From: Tubulanus polymorphus
Lineage: Eukaryota; Nemertea; Palaeonemertea; Tubulaniformes; Tubulanidae
Direction: 5' to 3'
Length of the DNA: 64,000 bases
NCBI RefSeq assembly: GCF_964204645.1
Contig: NC_134026.1
Span: forward strand, 24,446,650 to 24,510,649
Below the pieces are notes generated by a model. It was given only the letters and a program-made list of their open reading frames with translations. It was not told the origin of the DNA and did not search any database. Below are positions 12,025 through 24,014 of this stretch, piece after piece; position 1 is the stretch's first letter; each line of letters begins with the position of its first letter. The position numbers and the translations under genes were made by a program.

Positions 12025-15000
12025 TTAAGTTTACCTGGACATCACACCATTCCGTTTCGTAATTTTTCTGGCGTGGCTGCGGTCCTCACTGAATTAAAAG
12101 TGAACCATTGGATTTAGATAAAACATTGCTAACATTTCTAGCGGATTGTTTCATCTTTCGTTACCAATTACGTAGATGCATTAATTTTTGCGCGTAATCT
12201 CTGGATGGACGACACGATTGCCCCAGGACAGTAATTTCACGAGTGTCGCCGCAATTAATTCTGATTAAATATTTGTCATTAACAGCTGTCCACGCGTAAT
12301 GAGAAAGTATTTTTCAATGACGATATTCCGATGAAACATAACGCGACGACCGCTTGAACAAAGCAACATACCGTCGCAGATATACACTTAACTAACAAAC
12401 CGGTTTTTAATTGTCGGCAATATTCATTACTCGCTCGCTAGAGTTATTCGCGCCAAACGATCGAAACGAGTGGCGATGATTTGATTTTTATCTGCGGCTG
12501 ATATCGTGATGAGAGCGATGACAATTAACAGTTCCACGTTTATTAACTAACTACGTATTGTAAACCGTACGTTCCCGTTTCTTACGTCACGATCGTTGAT
12601 ACAACCGCCTAGCGATTGCAGGCATCGGTAAAGATCGTCTTCGCTCTGGGATCAGGGCGTACAACTTGAAAAATGATTTTGTCAAAATCCCAATGACAAT
12701 GACAATCAACAATTACTTCAATATTCAGAAATAACATTGACATTAGAAGTGTTTTGAAAATCGGCACATTTTCTTTTAAATATGAATTTATTCACAATGT
12801 ATATACTAAAATAATGACTATAAACACAATACATCCACATACACCGTGTATATAATTCGTCAGGTTAAACAATGGTAATTCTGTTACAGTCAACCACATT
12901 ATTTACTGCTGTAATACAAATTAAGACAGGATTTGGATGTATAGTCCGGTTCCCGTCAACCACCCTCCTTTGGTAAGATTCAAACTTAATGACATCGGGG
13001 CTCAGGTGTTTGTAACACAGTACCGTGATATCGCCAGAGGATGCTGGACCTCCGACCAAATAATGTAGGCTATGAGTTCAAAATGTCATCGAGTCGATAT
13101 CAATCCAGGAGGCGGCGGATGATCAATTTCCACACTGACGCAGTTGACGAAGAAATGTTGACATTTTGTCGCCGTGAGTTATTACATCAGTTTCTAATTA
13201 TCAAAGTTTTGTTTTCGCACGGAGGTGGTTGATGATGAGGACGATATGAATATTGCTAGAGATCCGTGTGATACGATCGTCACTGTCAGAGACAAAACTT
13301 TTCATTAGCATGTAATCTTGCGATGATCTAAAACCAGATTCTCACCTTCATTAGCGTCTGTTATCGTGTATATTGTTCTCCACAGTTTACTAGTTTACTA
13401 CACCGGAGACCCCGACTGGGGGCAGCCGGTAGAGTCTCGTGTCATCGGCTTATTGTTAATGTATATTCTGCGCGATTCCGAAATGATTAACACTAAAAAC
13501 AGTGACGTTAATTCGAAAGCTCGTTAACGATAAACAGTAAACTGTGAGGCAATAAAACGTGTTAACAGTTCAAATAGATTATTGAAACACGACCACTGCT
13601 GTGACCGAATCAACGGTACCGGTACCCTGCCTGAAAATAAACACATACATCTAAAACGAACCAATACAAGCTTAACCATGATTGTACGACCTGATTGTAC
13701 ACAACATTAAGAATACAAGTGACTACATATTTTTTCAAAAGTGTTTAATTGATAATCATTTCTGGTTTATTTTCTATGTTTAGCAGTAAATCATTGATCT
13801 TTAGTGGGTTATATGGTACCACGTCATGTGGGAATAATCGCGATCTTTTCGGGCTCAATTTAATCTTCGATTGTCCTACAAATTGGTAACATAAACCTTG
13901 TATCCGTGATGAAACCTGTTAATTAGAACATGTTGTAATTTGCGCCGCAGTCAAGTACCCGTAATGATCTGTTCGTCCGCTTTGTCACTAGAATTCACCG
14001 GTGGCCAGCAACATCAATAAGCCGGTCAAATCATAACCACGAGCCGGATTATAATAACCGGTATTCACGGATACTTTGCGCCGTTCACAGGGGAACAATA
14101 GCGATCCGTCTTTCATAAACGAGAAAATTTGAAATTTGATGACATGTAGCTATCTATCGGGAAGCAGGTATGAACGTGTTGCCATGGTAAGCATACCAAT
14201 GATGACCACCTGATTACTCTCTGGAGTGCGTCGGTCGCCGTGGTTTTTATTGATATTTCATGACGTGCTTCGCCGTCAGTGACCCATCTAGGGACCCTGG
14301 TCAATCACGGAAGTAACGTCCGTGGCCATTATTTGGTGGCAGTTTTTTTCGACGGTACACGTCGCAGTAATTTTCAAAATTATCAATTTTCTTTGCGCGC
14401 TCTCGGAATGCTACCGGTCGGTTATGGCAGGAAGTGGTGACGTCATTGCAAATTTACGTCCTGTTTTCTCCTCGTGATAGGATTTCTACGATGAAATATC
14501 ATATGTCATGAAGTTTAGAAGTTCTCAAAAAATCATTTTTATTAGTGGCAGTATTTATTTACGTCACTATTTTTTGGAATCTACAAGCATCACATTTATG
14601 TTTTGAAAAGTATCAATTCCCCGAAGATTCAGTTTTTCGTGTTATTCGTTAAATATGACGCCGTTTAACGACTTACTGCCGTTCTAGAATGAGTCTTGCA
14701 CATGACAAAAGTACTGGAGTTGTCTGTTCCAAGGCTTAGGGCGGTTATGCTTGTTTAAATTGAACGCAAACATCCGATATAATAAGTCTTCAAAGCCTTT
14801 TTTAGACTAATTATTAACATGGAAGCGTCCCGTGTCTTTTAACTCGGCATAAACCGTTGCTCGTTGCCGGGGGCGGTTCGAATATATATTGTTTAATTCG
14901 GTCTTCTAATGAAATAGATTCATCAGGGCATTGTCTGCCCACCAGATTGCGCTCTTGCTGAAAAAGGGTGCCGATGTCTCGAACCAGCAGCTATCGCTGG

Positions 15001-17859
15001 TTCCCCGTAGAGGAGGCGTTTTTGGCGTACTGGATCCGCGCTAATTCGCTTTATCCCGACGTTCGTCCGCGCCTGATACATTCCCACGGCCCTAAAAACA
15101 CACGCTGCCTTGTCTATAACTGGTTTTATCTTACGGTATCGCATTTTATTCTATCCGGGATAGAGATCATGTCAATTATACCTAATTCGATAGTTGTACA
15201 CGTAGTCAACTTCATTAATACGCGTAGTTCGATACATATTTGGTCGCCGAACTTTTTCCAGATAAGCGTATTTGTTTACAATAAATTTTCGTGATACTAA
15301 AAATAAATACCTTTCCCAATCAGATGTTCACAAAATAATTTAGATTTAAGGAATAACTAATTAATTTGAGATTTTTGCCATTTTTTATCAAATGGTTGAT
15401 TAAGCCGTAAGTAGAAGGCGAAGCAAGAAAAAGCACAGATGAAAGAAAAATATTGCCATAGCCAGTGAATCCATACCATAAACAAAGACAATGAATGGTT
15501 TTGCCCTTGCAGAATTATGTATTCTGTGACAGAAGAGTCCATGGTTGAACCAGGCAGCCATATAACAACTTAGAAACCAGCGGTGAAAATGAAAGTTTTA
15601 GGTTGCCTAGGGCCAAGGAAATGATTCACGTTCCGGGCACACGACCAGCCCAGGTGTGAAATCGTTGAGATTACAATAACAATTTCCTGGTGAAAAAGAC
15701 ACCCCAGGAACCGCCGACAGTTCTATAGGCATCCAGCTGATATGAGTCATTATAATCAAGTTTCCCTATTGTCACTCGAAAACTGCGAAAATCACCAACA
15801 TATTATCATATATTTATTCACCCCAAGACCGACTGACTCATCGTCGCTGAATATAGGCTTCGGCCCTAGATATTCATGAGTGTCCCCGAAATAAGAATAT
15901 CATCGACAGATCAAAAGCGTAAGAGAAGATTCCGCTACGTATTACGCATGTACATGCAAGTTTAGAGCAGAAATTCAATGTCTCAAATAAAGGGCCTGTT
16001 TCACAACACGAAATCCCAATTTTTCTATACGCATAAAAATCAATCTTCCTTAATCTGATGTTTAGAATAATCGCATTTGAAAGGTAATATACAACCATGC
16101 GGTGTAAGTTCAAGTTCATCATCACATATGATCATTTGCTAATAATTGCAACCCAGAAAATTCACGCGCTAGATCACTTTCATTACGTGAAGTGTGGTGA
16201 GAATGTAACAAGCAAACTTCACACAAGCCAAACATACTGATGAATCCTGGAATAAGGATAAACCTATTTTCAAAGCTGATGAACGATGGTTTTGCTTTAA
16301 TACAAACCATATAAAACTTCATTCGTAGTTGCAAATTGTCGGCGATCAACTGGTGAATTAACGTCTGCACTCGTCATCTGAAACTTAACCAACGTTCGAT
16401 TTGCCGGAATAAAGAAACTCGCTAAAAACCGATATTCATCGTATCCATGATTCGGTCTCGTATATTGAGTTAATTAATTCGCTGAAATGAAGTTATATGA
16501 AATGTTATTCACAGAACATCTCAAGCAAGAGTTCGCGGGTTTTCACTTAAATGATTTACAAAATCTTTAATTTTACAAATAATCAGCATCTGCGCACTGA
16601 AGTGAGGAGTACCCAATGATCAGCCGTAATGAATATACGATTGTAATAAACATGTTGTAGTCGGCAATGTCGTGATTTCATTTCTTTTATTTGTGGTAGA
16701 GTCCTGTGGCTACTATATACACTCTCTCGACACTGTCAACATAGACAGCGACTGGCATTATTTTCTGATCATATGTTAAAATAAACACTGATAATGACAC
16801 TGATATTGCGGTCGGGGACAATTTAAATTCATCGGTGTCACAAATGATCGCTATAAATGTCGATCTGATCTTAATTTGAGTTGGTAAATGTATACACGAC
16901 AATCTTGTTATTCACGTTCCCACGCATGCTTCTTCGCAGAGATCACTTGACATTTTGAAGTTAATTTTTTTCATATCAGGTTTATATATACGTAACGTAC
17001 CATTGTGACAATATTTGATCATATCAATACTGTACTGCCATTCACTATTGATATATCGCACTCATCCCTCAGCTGGCCAGGCGGTCCAATAGAATATACA
17101 TGAGTCCAAACTCATCAATTGCTTCTCTACGACTCGGGTTTTCAATTGATTATCATTACGCTTGGATTTGGGAACTGATGTATGTTGATTGATTTTTCAC
17201 CAATGCCAACCCGAATTATCGCAAACCTGGGAAAAGAAACTTAAAATGAAAAAATTGAAAAAACGCTTAGGTGGTCGCCACGTATTGTTAATTCACTACG
17301 ATATTTCCGAGCTTCCCAGGAAAAATGCAACGACTCATAGTCCAACATGGCAGAGAGTTTCGTATCAATTCTTCAAAAAAGTGTAGATTTATGGATTTGC
17401 AATCAAGGATTTGCTTTTAAGATCAGGCAGTTTGTTAATTCAGTGGCACAAGTACCACCGGGTCACACGGGATTTGTGGCCCCTGTCAAAAGTAATTTGG
17501 GAATTCACATATCCCTTTAAAAAAGCAAGAAGACCTCTTTTGTGTGTTTCAGGACCCGATGTAAACAGTTTGCCGGTAGTTTTATGAATGACATGATCGG
17601 CTCGTCCGGACCGACTTTTAATATATACCGATACTAAAAATAGAATTTCTAGGATATTAGTCACAGTGCGCTTGTCAGCATTTTAGTGTCGCAAGAAATA
17701 TGCGAAATATGTGGAAACTCGACCTAAATCGAACCAGCTGTTTCATAGATGACTCAGCGCCACCGTGCGACATGTATTTGTTGTGAATGAAACATGGCAA
17801 CGCTCGATCGAAGCTCCTCTCAACCCACGAGCTAGTTGACACTGAGCCATGCGTGTTGC
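12025..17859. other. Intergenic, no gene recognised
   Basis: About 5.8 kb upstream of the KLF gene. There is no domain-bearing frame and no repeat with defined ends. Distal enhancers of the KLF gene could lie here, but nothing in the sequence singles one out. Confidence 0.45.
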
Positions 17860-18152
17860 GCGGGAGCTCTTTATATATGTTACTAAAAATAGTTCTTCGT
17901 TGCTATTGGTTGGATTATTAATTACTTCCATATACGGCGCACGCTTGACATTTGGGCCAATCACCTTGCACAACAGCAATATTTTGAAAATTGCCGGTGA
18001 ATCATGCATATTCTAATGAGTTTGACTGACCTATTACGAAAATCGCGAATGAAAATATCGTAATGCTCGAACTTCGAACAGAACTCGTGTTTATGTCGAA
18101 CTGTCAACAGTGAACAGAAAATAGCTGCTCTTAGATAGAGTACTCCATCAAT
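17860..18152 (+). promoter_or_regulatory. Candidate proximal promoter and 5' UTR of the KLF gene
   Basis: A TATA-like TTTATATAT lies at 17870-17878. An inverted CCAAT motif (ATTGG) is at 17905-17909 and a direct CCAAT at 17957-17961. They sit 190-280 bp before the start codon at 18153, at a plausible distance for core-promoter and CCAAT elements. The transcription start itself cannot be read from sequence, and further upstream non-coding exons are possible. Confidence 0.3.
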
Positions 18153-20775
18153 ATGGCGCAAGTGATGGATCCATTACTGACCACGACAAATCTTTACACA
18201 TCGGCTTTACTGACCAAGTATAACGACGAAAACATTGACATTCAGTCGGTAAGTGAATTATTTCCTTTTATTAGATATTCAAGCGTTTAAAGCTGTGGCA
18301 TTTAGTTAGCTTATACGCAACACGTGGTTGCATCCGAATTCGCAGAGTCTGAAGAGTCAGGTTTATTAGCTTTTTACACAAGACTAGCTGCAATTTAAAA
18401 CCATTTAATGACAACAAGACAAATCTAGATACTCGAAACTAATCGAGTTTTTAGAGAGTTACGTATCTTTAAAAAACCTTGAAAATGGGAATGATTCGTC
18501 AAATCTATGTTATACAGCTAACAGATGTATACACAATAGCTATAAGTCTCATCATCAGAGAACCGAACTGCAGCAGTAGGTGTATGCTAGCGAACATCTG
18601 CGCTGTTTGTAGCAGACGATATTTTACTGAGCAGACGACACGAATGTTATTGATCGATTGGAGTAGTCCCAATCCATCATATTCTCAACATTTAGTAAAA
18701 ACATAGTTGTTTTGAAAAGGATAGCATAATAGACTTCGTAGTTGACATTTTTGCAGTAAAATAAACTTATCAACCTATTTCTGTGCATTAGCTTGATAAT
18801 GATCACTCAGTGGCCTCCCTCTGACTCGAGAGGTTCGAGTCCTGTGTGTGAGTGTCGAATTAGTATTATTCTAGAGTAATACGAAAATAAATAAATATTG
18901 TTCTTATGACATGAGCTGGTGCTTGAATTGAAAAATCACTGCCCGGAGATATAAAATTGCAAACCTCGAACAGCATTGTTCGACTAATGATCGTTGTTGC
19001 ATTTCACACCTGTGGATGGTTAGTTTTGCATATGTAACCCGCTATCAATATTACTTGAAGCAAACTGATGGTAGATGTTAATAACGGTTCATAAAAGAAA
19101 CACGGTGTCGAATTCTGGGTGTAAATTGAAATGTTGCACGCGCTCCCAGTGGGTGGTTGCACGCGCTGCCTCTGGCTATATCATTGTACATAGACTCGTT
19201 ATTGGTTTCATTCTTCAACGATTTGGACAAAGAAATGTAACAAAAACGAAAAACATGTAATTTTTCTAAGTTTTGAAAATATTTCGAAATGAAAGGCATT
19301 AGTTCGAATACAGAATAAGACATTTTTCATTGCCGTTAGGTGATTTCCGATACGGTTTATAGCTGAAACTCCATTGACCTTTTTTTTTAAAGTATCAAAA
19401 TCATTGGCCTGATTGAATTAGTCGCTATCGTGCGTAAGCCGTGTTACGAGTATTTAACGCCTGTTGATAATAGTAATTCATCAAGCACATTTAGATAATG
19501 CATCACAATAAGATTATCAAACACTTCAGCAAATTCGAGGACAATCGTATTTTCTTCAATGAAGATTTTCCGCTCACAAAGAATTGGGCCGATTTTTTTT
19601 CTTTTAAAAATAACACTCAATTAGTCCCATGTAAAAACTATCGTTGACGAAACGAAAGAAAATCATTAGGCATTCTTGGTATCGCCTTGGAATCGAGGCA
19701 TGACTTTTCAGCGACACGCGATGTATTACGAACCACTTATCGACGGATAAATTACATAAAACAAGCTTGTTATCTTGTTCTGACCACTCGGTGTTTATCT
19801 ATTTTTCAGGCCTGGCAGGATGTTGAAAACTTCCTACAACAGGAGATGACTGCTTATGACAAGATGCTGCTCTCTGGGATGCAACACGATGGTATCCATG
19901 GCAACACATTTTACGATATGTCGTCCAGATTATCGGATGTTCCACCTCAAGAGACGTACCGTTTCCCTGAAGATTATGAATCATTACTGGATTTTGATTT
20001 TATCCTGAACAATACGGTAGAACACATGTCAGAGAATGTGAACTTCACCGAAGAGGGCTTACAACGGCTAAAACAGTCTAAAATGTCGTTACCGAACTTT
20101 CAATCAGCATTCATAGAGTTACCAGAAATTAAAGAAGAAAATTCGCTATCAGACTCTCGCTCACATCATATATCTAGTGAACAATATTCAGAATCGGGAT
20201 ATTCAGCTGGATTAATGCACGGGCATGTAAACATTCCCGGTCAATTATCACCCCCTGCTTCTCCAGAAATGACGGATGAACCGCAAATGTTAGATTTGCG
20301 TACAACGAAACAGCAACAGGACATGCTAGGCACTGCCACACAGGAACTTGTCGCCCGTGTCTCCCAGTCTCAAATGAAACCCATATCTCATATGATAACT
20401 CCTCCGTCGTCACCGCAGCTCACTGACTTGTTAAATTTATCCCACCAACAGGCGGCCCTCGTGGAGGGTATGCCAAAAAAGCGTGGGCGACGCAGCTGGG
20501 GCCGCAAGAAGCAGACGACTCATACGTGTTCGTACCCCGGTTGTAGTAAAACGTACACTAAAAGTTCACACTTAAAAGCTCATCTGCGTACTCACACGGG
20601 CGAAAAGCCGTACCATTGTAATTGGGAAGGATGCGGTTGGAAATTCGCGCGATCAGACGAACTTACACGACATTACCGAAAACATACTGGTGACCGGCCG
20701 TTCCAGTGTCAACTCTGCGAGCGCGCCTTTTCAAGAAGTGACCACTTATCGCTTCATATGAAGAGGCATATGTAA
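18153..20775 (+). CDS. KLF4-like (KLF1/2/4 group) zinc-finger transcription factor
   Basis: Two coding exons, 18153-18248 (32 codons, donor GTAAGT) and 19810-20775 (acceptor TTTTTCAG), join in phase 0 to give 353 residues. The C-terminus (272-352) has three C2H2 fingers with the KLF linkers TGEKPYHC and TGDRPFQC, so it should bind GC-box/CACCC DNA in the nucleus. The basic run before the fingers with GRRSW (258-262) is typical of KLF1/2/4, as is the N-terminal acidic patch [10 protein letters not shown] (91-100), which resembles the KLF4 activation segment. IKEE (139-142) fits a SUMO consensus. SPPAS (179-183) and TPPSS (229-233) fit FBXW7-type phosphodegrons. All three fingers lie in one exon. 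The in-frame extension upstream of 19810 is intronic. Family assignment is firm; one-to-one orthology with KLF4 is not shown. Confidence 0.93.
18810..18900 (+). repeat. SINE-like fragment with Pol III B box
   Basis: Within the KLF intron, GGTTCGAGTCC is an exact B-box consensus. It is followed by CTGTGTGTGAG and, about 45 bases later, an AAATAAATAAATATT tail. There is no A box at the right distance and the T-arm pairs over only about three bases. A truncated tRNA-derived SINE fits better than a tRNA gene. Confidence 0.4.
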
Positions 20776-23700
20776 TCGAAAATTTGCTATTATTATCATA
20801 TTCATGTGACTCAATATACACAGCGTTGGTTCTTGAGTGTCGATCACTCGTGCTAAGGACTAAGAAGACAATTATTATTTGGTGCAGTTCGAAATTGTCA
20901 GTATTTCTTTAAACGGTGCATAACCACGTGCGTTTTGTCATTTCAAAAAACCCGCTTTTTCCCGTTTTTCGCGCGGTAATTCTATTTCATTCAGAGACTG
21001 GTATTGCCTTCTCCAAAACTGCATCTGCTGGCTGAAAGATGCGCGAAAGGGGGCGAAGCGATGACCATGTCTTTCTATAATGCGAATAATACTCATTTTT
21101 TAAGTACTCCTATGTCCACAGCGTTTCTGTCCAAGCAATACACTACCCGGAGGTCATATCAAGTTGATATGCGTAACGGGTTGGGTATCATTTGCACAAC
21201 ATCTGTCCAAATCTAACGTCCGGAACGGGTGTAAAAACCACCAGTAAATTCTGAAACGCTTTCTATGCAACAACTTCGAAGTTGAATGCAACCGGCTCTG
21301 TATGTCTTTTTTGTACAACAAGAGATTTTTTCACGGCTATGATATAGATATGATTATATATGTAATATAAACAGCAGAATTGCAGTATTTTGGTGGTTGT
21401 TATACCTTTATTTCAATGACGAATCGAGCACATGTTTGTTTTATCTGTGATAACGTATATTTTACCTATATCTACATAAATATACACAGGGACTAGACAA
21501 AAGTATGGTATTTTAGGATTTCAGATTTATTGTTAAACTCAAATATAATCCTCTCTTCGAACTGGTGACGTCCGCTTTCGCTTTGATACTATTCGGCCTA
21601 CCTACTTAAATTCGTCCACACCAGTTTCTCAGTCCTGCCGATATAACTTTGGAATATGTATTTTAAAAAACTTACACCGTCCTGAGTTTCGTCCAATATT
21701 TAGTCAGTTTATGAGAAATACCGCAAATGATAGAAAAGTGTTTTCTGGAATCATGAACATTCCTATTCAAACGTTCTTGTAAAAACGGCATTTTTGACTG
21801 TCTCAGAATACATCCTATACTTATGCTTACATATCATGTGATTATGTATCAATGTTATTGGTTACGCTAAGGTTACGAAAATCATTAATTGGGATGATGG
21901 ACATTAGATCCGTGTACTTTCCTTCACGTCTTCTTGAATTATTTGGTTGTGACCAAGATACTTGTATTAAATGTTTTCCAAATTTCGATGGCTTTGGTTC
22001 GTTATGATGTGTGTACATATATTGTCCTGTTAACAAGACAGCCAGCACTCCGGCTAGCCTACCTTTAATAACGGCTGTCATCGTTGACTAAATTTACGTG
22101 CATTTGTTTAAATTAATTATCGCAGGGTAGAGTGAGTTTCCCTGACTGTCCACATATACACACGCTATGAAAATAATCTGGTCAAAACGTCTGTGACGTC
22201 ATATAGTCTTCGTGCAATCGCTGTAAATAGTGTCGATATATAAATGATATATATCTATTATATATGTACAGTAATTTATTTACCAATGAGGTCTCGTACA
22301 TGTTGTCGTTTTTATTCGTGAGAAATAACTACCATGCCAAAAAGACATCTTTGGTGATATTTCTTTTCAATCGACACTTTATGGTAGATGATGTTGATCA
22401 AAAATACGAATTTTGTCACGTTTATTTCTTTTTTTTTTGTATGGATATATACATACATACGAATATGATAATTTAAGGAGTATATTATGATATGTACGGT
22501 GTATATAGAAAAAAAATGATATTTTTAAATATCTAGACAAGATTTTCTGGATAATTTTGTTAATAACTTATAAATGTGAACAAAAGAAGAAAATGTGAAC
22601 AAATAAACTTCTTTTGACAAGTGAAAAAGATCGTGAACTTTCTTTCTTTCTCCAATAATTTTCGTTACTCTTCCCAAAAGATATCTCTTGTCTGGAAGTG
22701 GAACCAACGGCACTGACTAGATCCGGAGCTGGGAATATTGTGGCTAATCAGCTATGGAGTAGATGACAGTTCTTACATTTTGCTCAACGAGAAACATATT
22801 CATATATTCAGTAGAGTAAGACTCCGCTCGAGTCGGATCCGATCAATTCAGATGTTAGTTGAAATAATTTTTGTTACACTCCAGTCGGACACATTTTACG
22901 GTCCCAAAAGATTCGACTTGGGCGGAGTTTCGGATGATCAAATTCGCCTTGATTGAACTTCGGCATCCTGGTCGTTCTGAACAAATTTACAGCCAATCGC
23001 TTTGATCTGCACCGGGTATATGACCTATTTTGAACCGCAATACAGGAGAGGATGATATGAAGCCTCTGAATGAAATTATTCATTCAATGCTCTGTGTATA
23101 TTTCAGTTAAGAATCATTTCCAATCGAACTCTGAAACAGATATATTCGTATAACATAATATATATATTCTGTTAAGTGCCCTGCTTTAGAAACAAGGAGC
23201 TCTATAAGTTTCATAATGATAGAGTAATGGTGGTGATAATAGTAATGATAATAATAACATAGACAAGGTGACTATGGTTTTTGAATGTACAAGAGATTCA
23301 TTATTTCCTTGTTATTTCTAGTACTAGAGTGTATGTATTGAAACGATGCTTTGGAACCATTGGATTTATTCCGCTAAAACGATAAATTGAAAACGTGCAT
23401 TTCTTCCATATAAATGGATAAAAGTCATACATAAAAAAATCATCATGTTCAGCAGAACTATGAAAGATTGGCACGAATTGGCAGTATCCTCCTAGGGGCA
23501 ATGGATCTGAAGCGTTTCTGAAATACAAATTGGAAATATGAATATCAACCACTATTTCTCGAATATTGTCATTTTTCCAAATCATATCTGTGAAATTTGA
23601 GATAGTCTAGCTGTCCATAACACAAATTAGTAGCAAGAGCGGTTCCGTTTTGTTTATGCTTGTCTTTGACGTGGGTAAATTTCGTGACTGCCGTGAATTT

Positions 23701-24014
23701 GATACAGCAAAACAATCATATTGCGGGACATTCGAAATGTAGATCTACGCACCGAATTTACGTGAATAGATACTTGAGACTTTGAAATACCGAATTGCAA
23801 TCGTTACCAAATGATATGGCAGTACCAATGCAATAAAAAAGCCAGGCTTTCGTGTTTTAAATATCAAGACAATATTCTAAAGTAATACGTACATACAAAG
23901 ACGTCGCAGTTCAATTTGAATAAAGGTATTCAGGTATTATGTTAAATAGTCAGTTTTTAGAAATTAATCATTCGTGACTTTTTTCACACCTTAAGGTAAT
24001 GCAATATAGCGTGA
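20776..24014. other. KLF 3' UTR and intergenic spacer
   Basis: The first part must hold the KLF 3' UTR. I found no AATAAA close to the stop, and the first clear one is near 22597. The rest lies between the convergent KLF gene and the minus-strand gene at 24015. Imperfect inverted blocks near 22815-22935 (ACTCCGC-C-AGTCG) hint at a small decayed element. No coding exon is recognised. Confidence 0.4.

Noticed and set aside
18815-18860. tRNA gene suggested by GGTTCGAGTCC
   Set aside because: No A box or acceptor stem at the right distance, and the T stem pairs over only about three bases.
22815-22935. Possible small inverted-repeat element (ACTCCGC-C-AGTCG ends)
   Set aside because: The paired blocks carry several mismatches over about 17 bases, and I could not define edges or target duplications.
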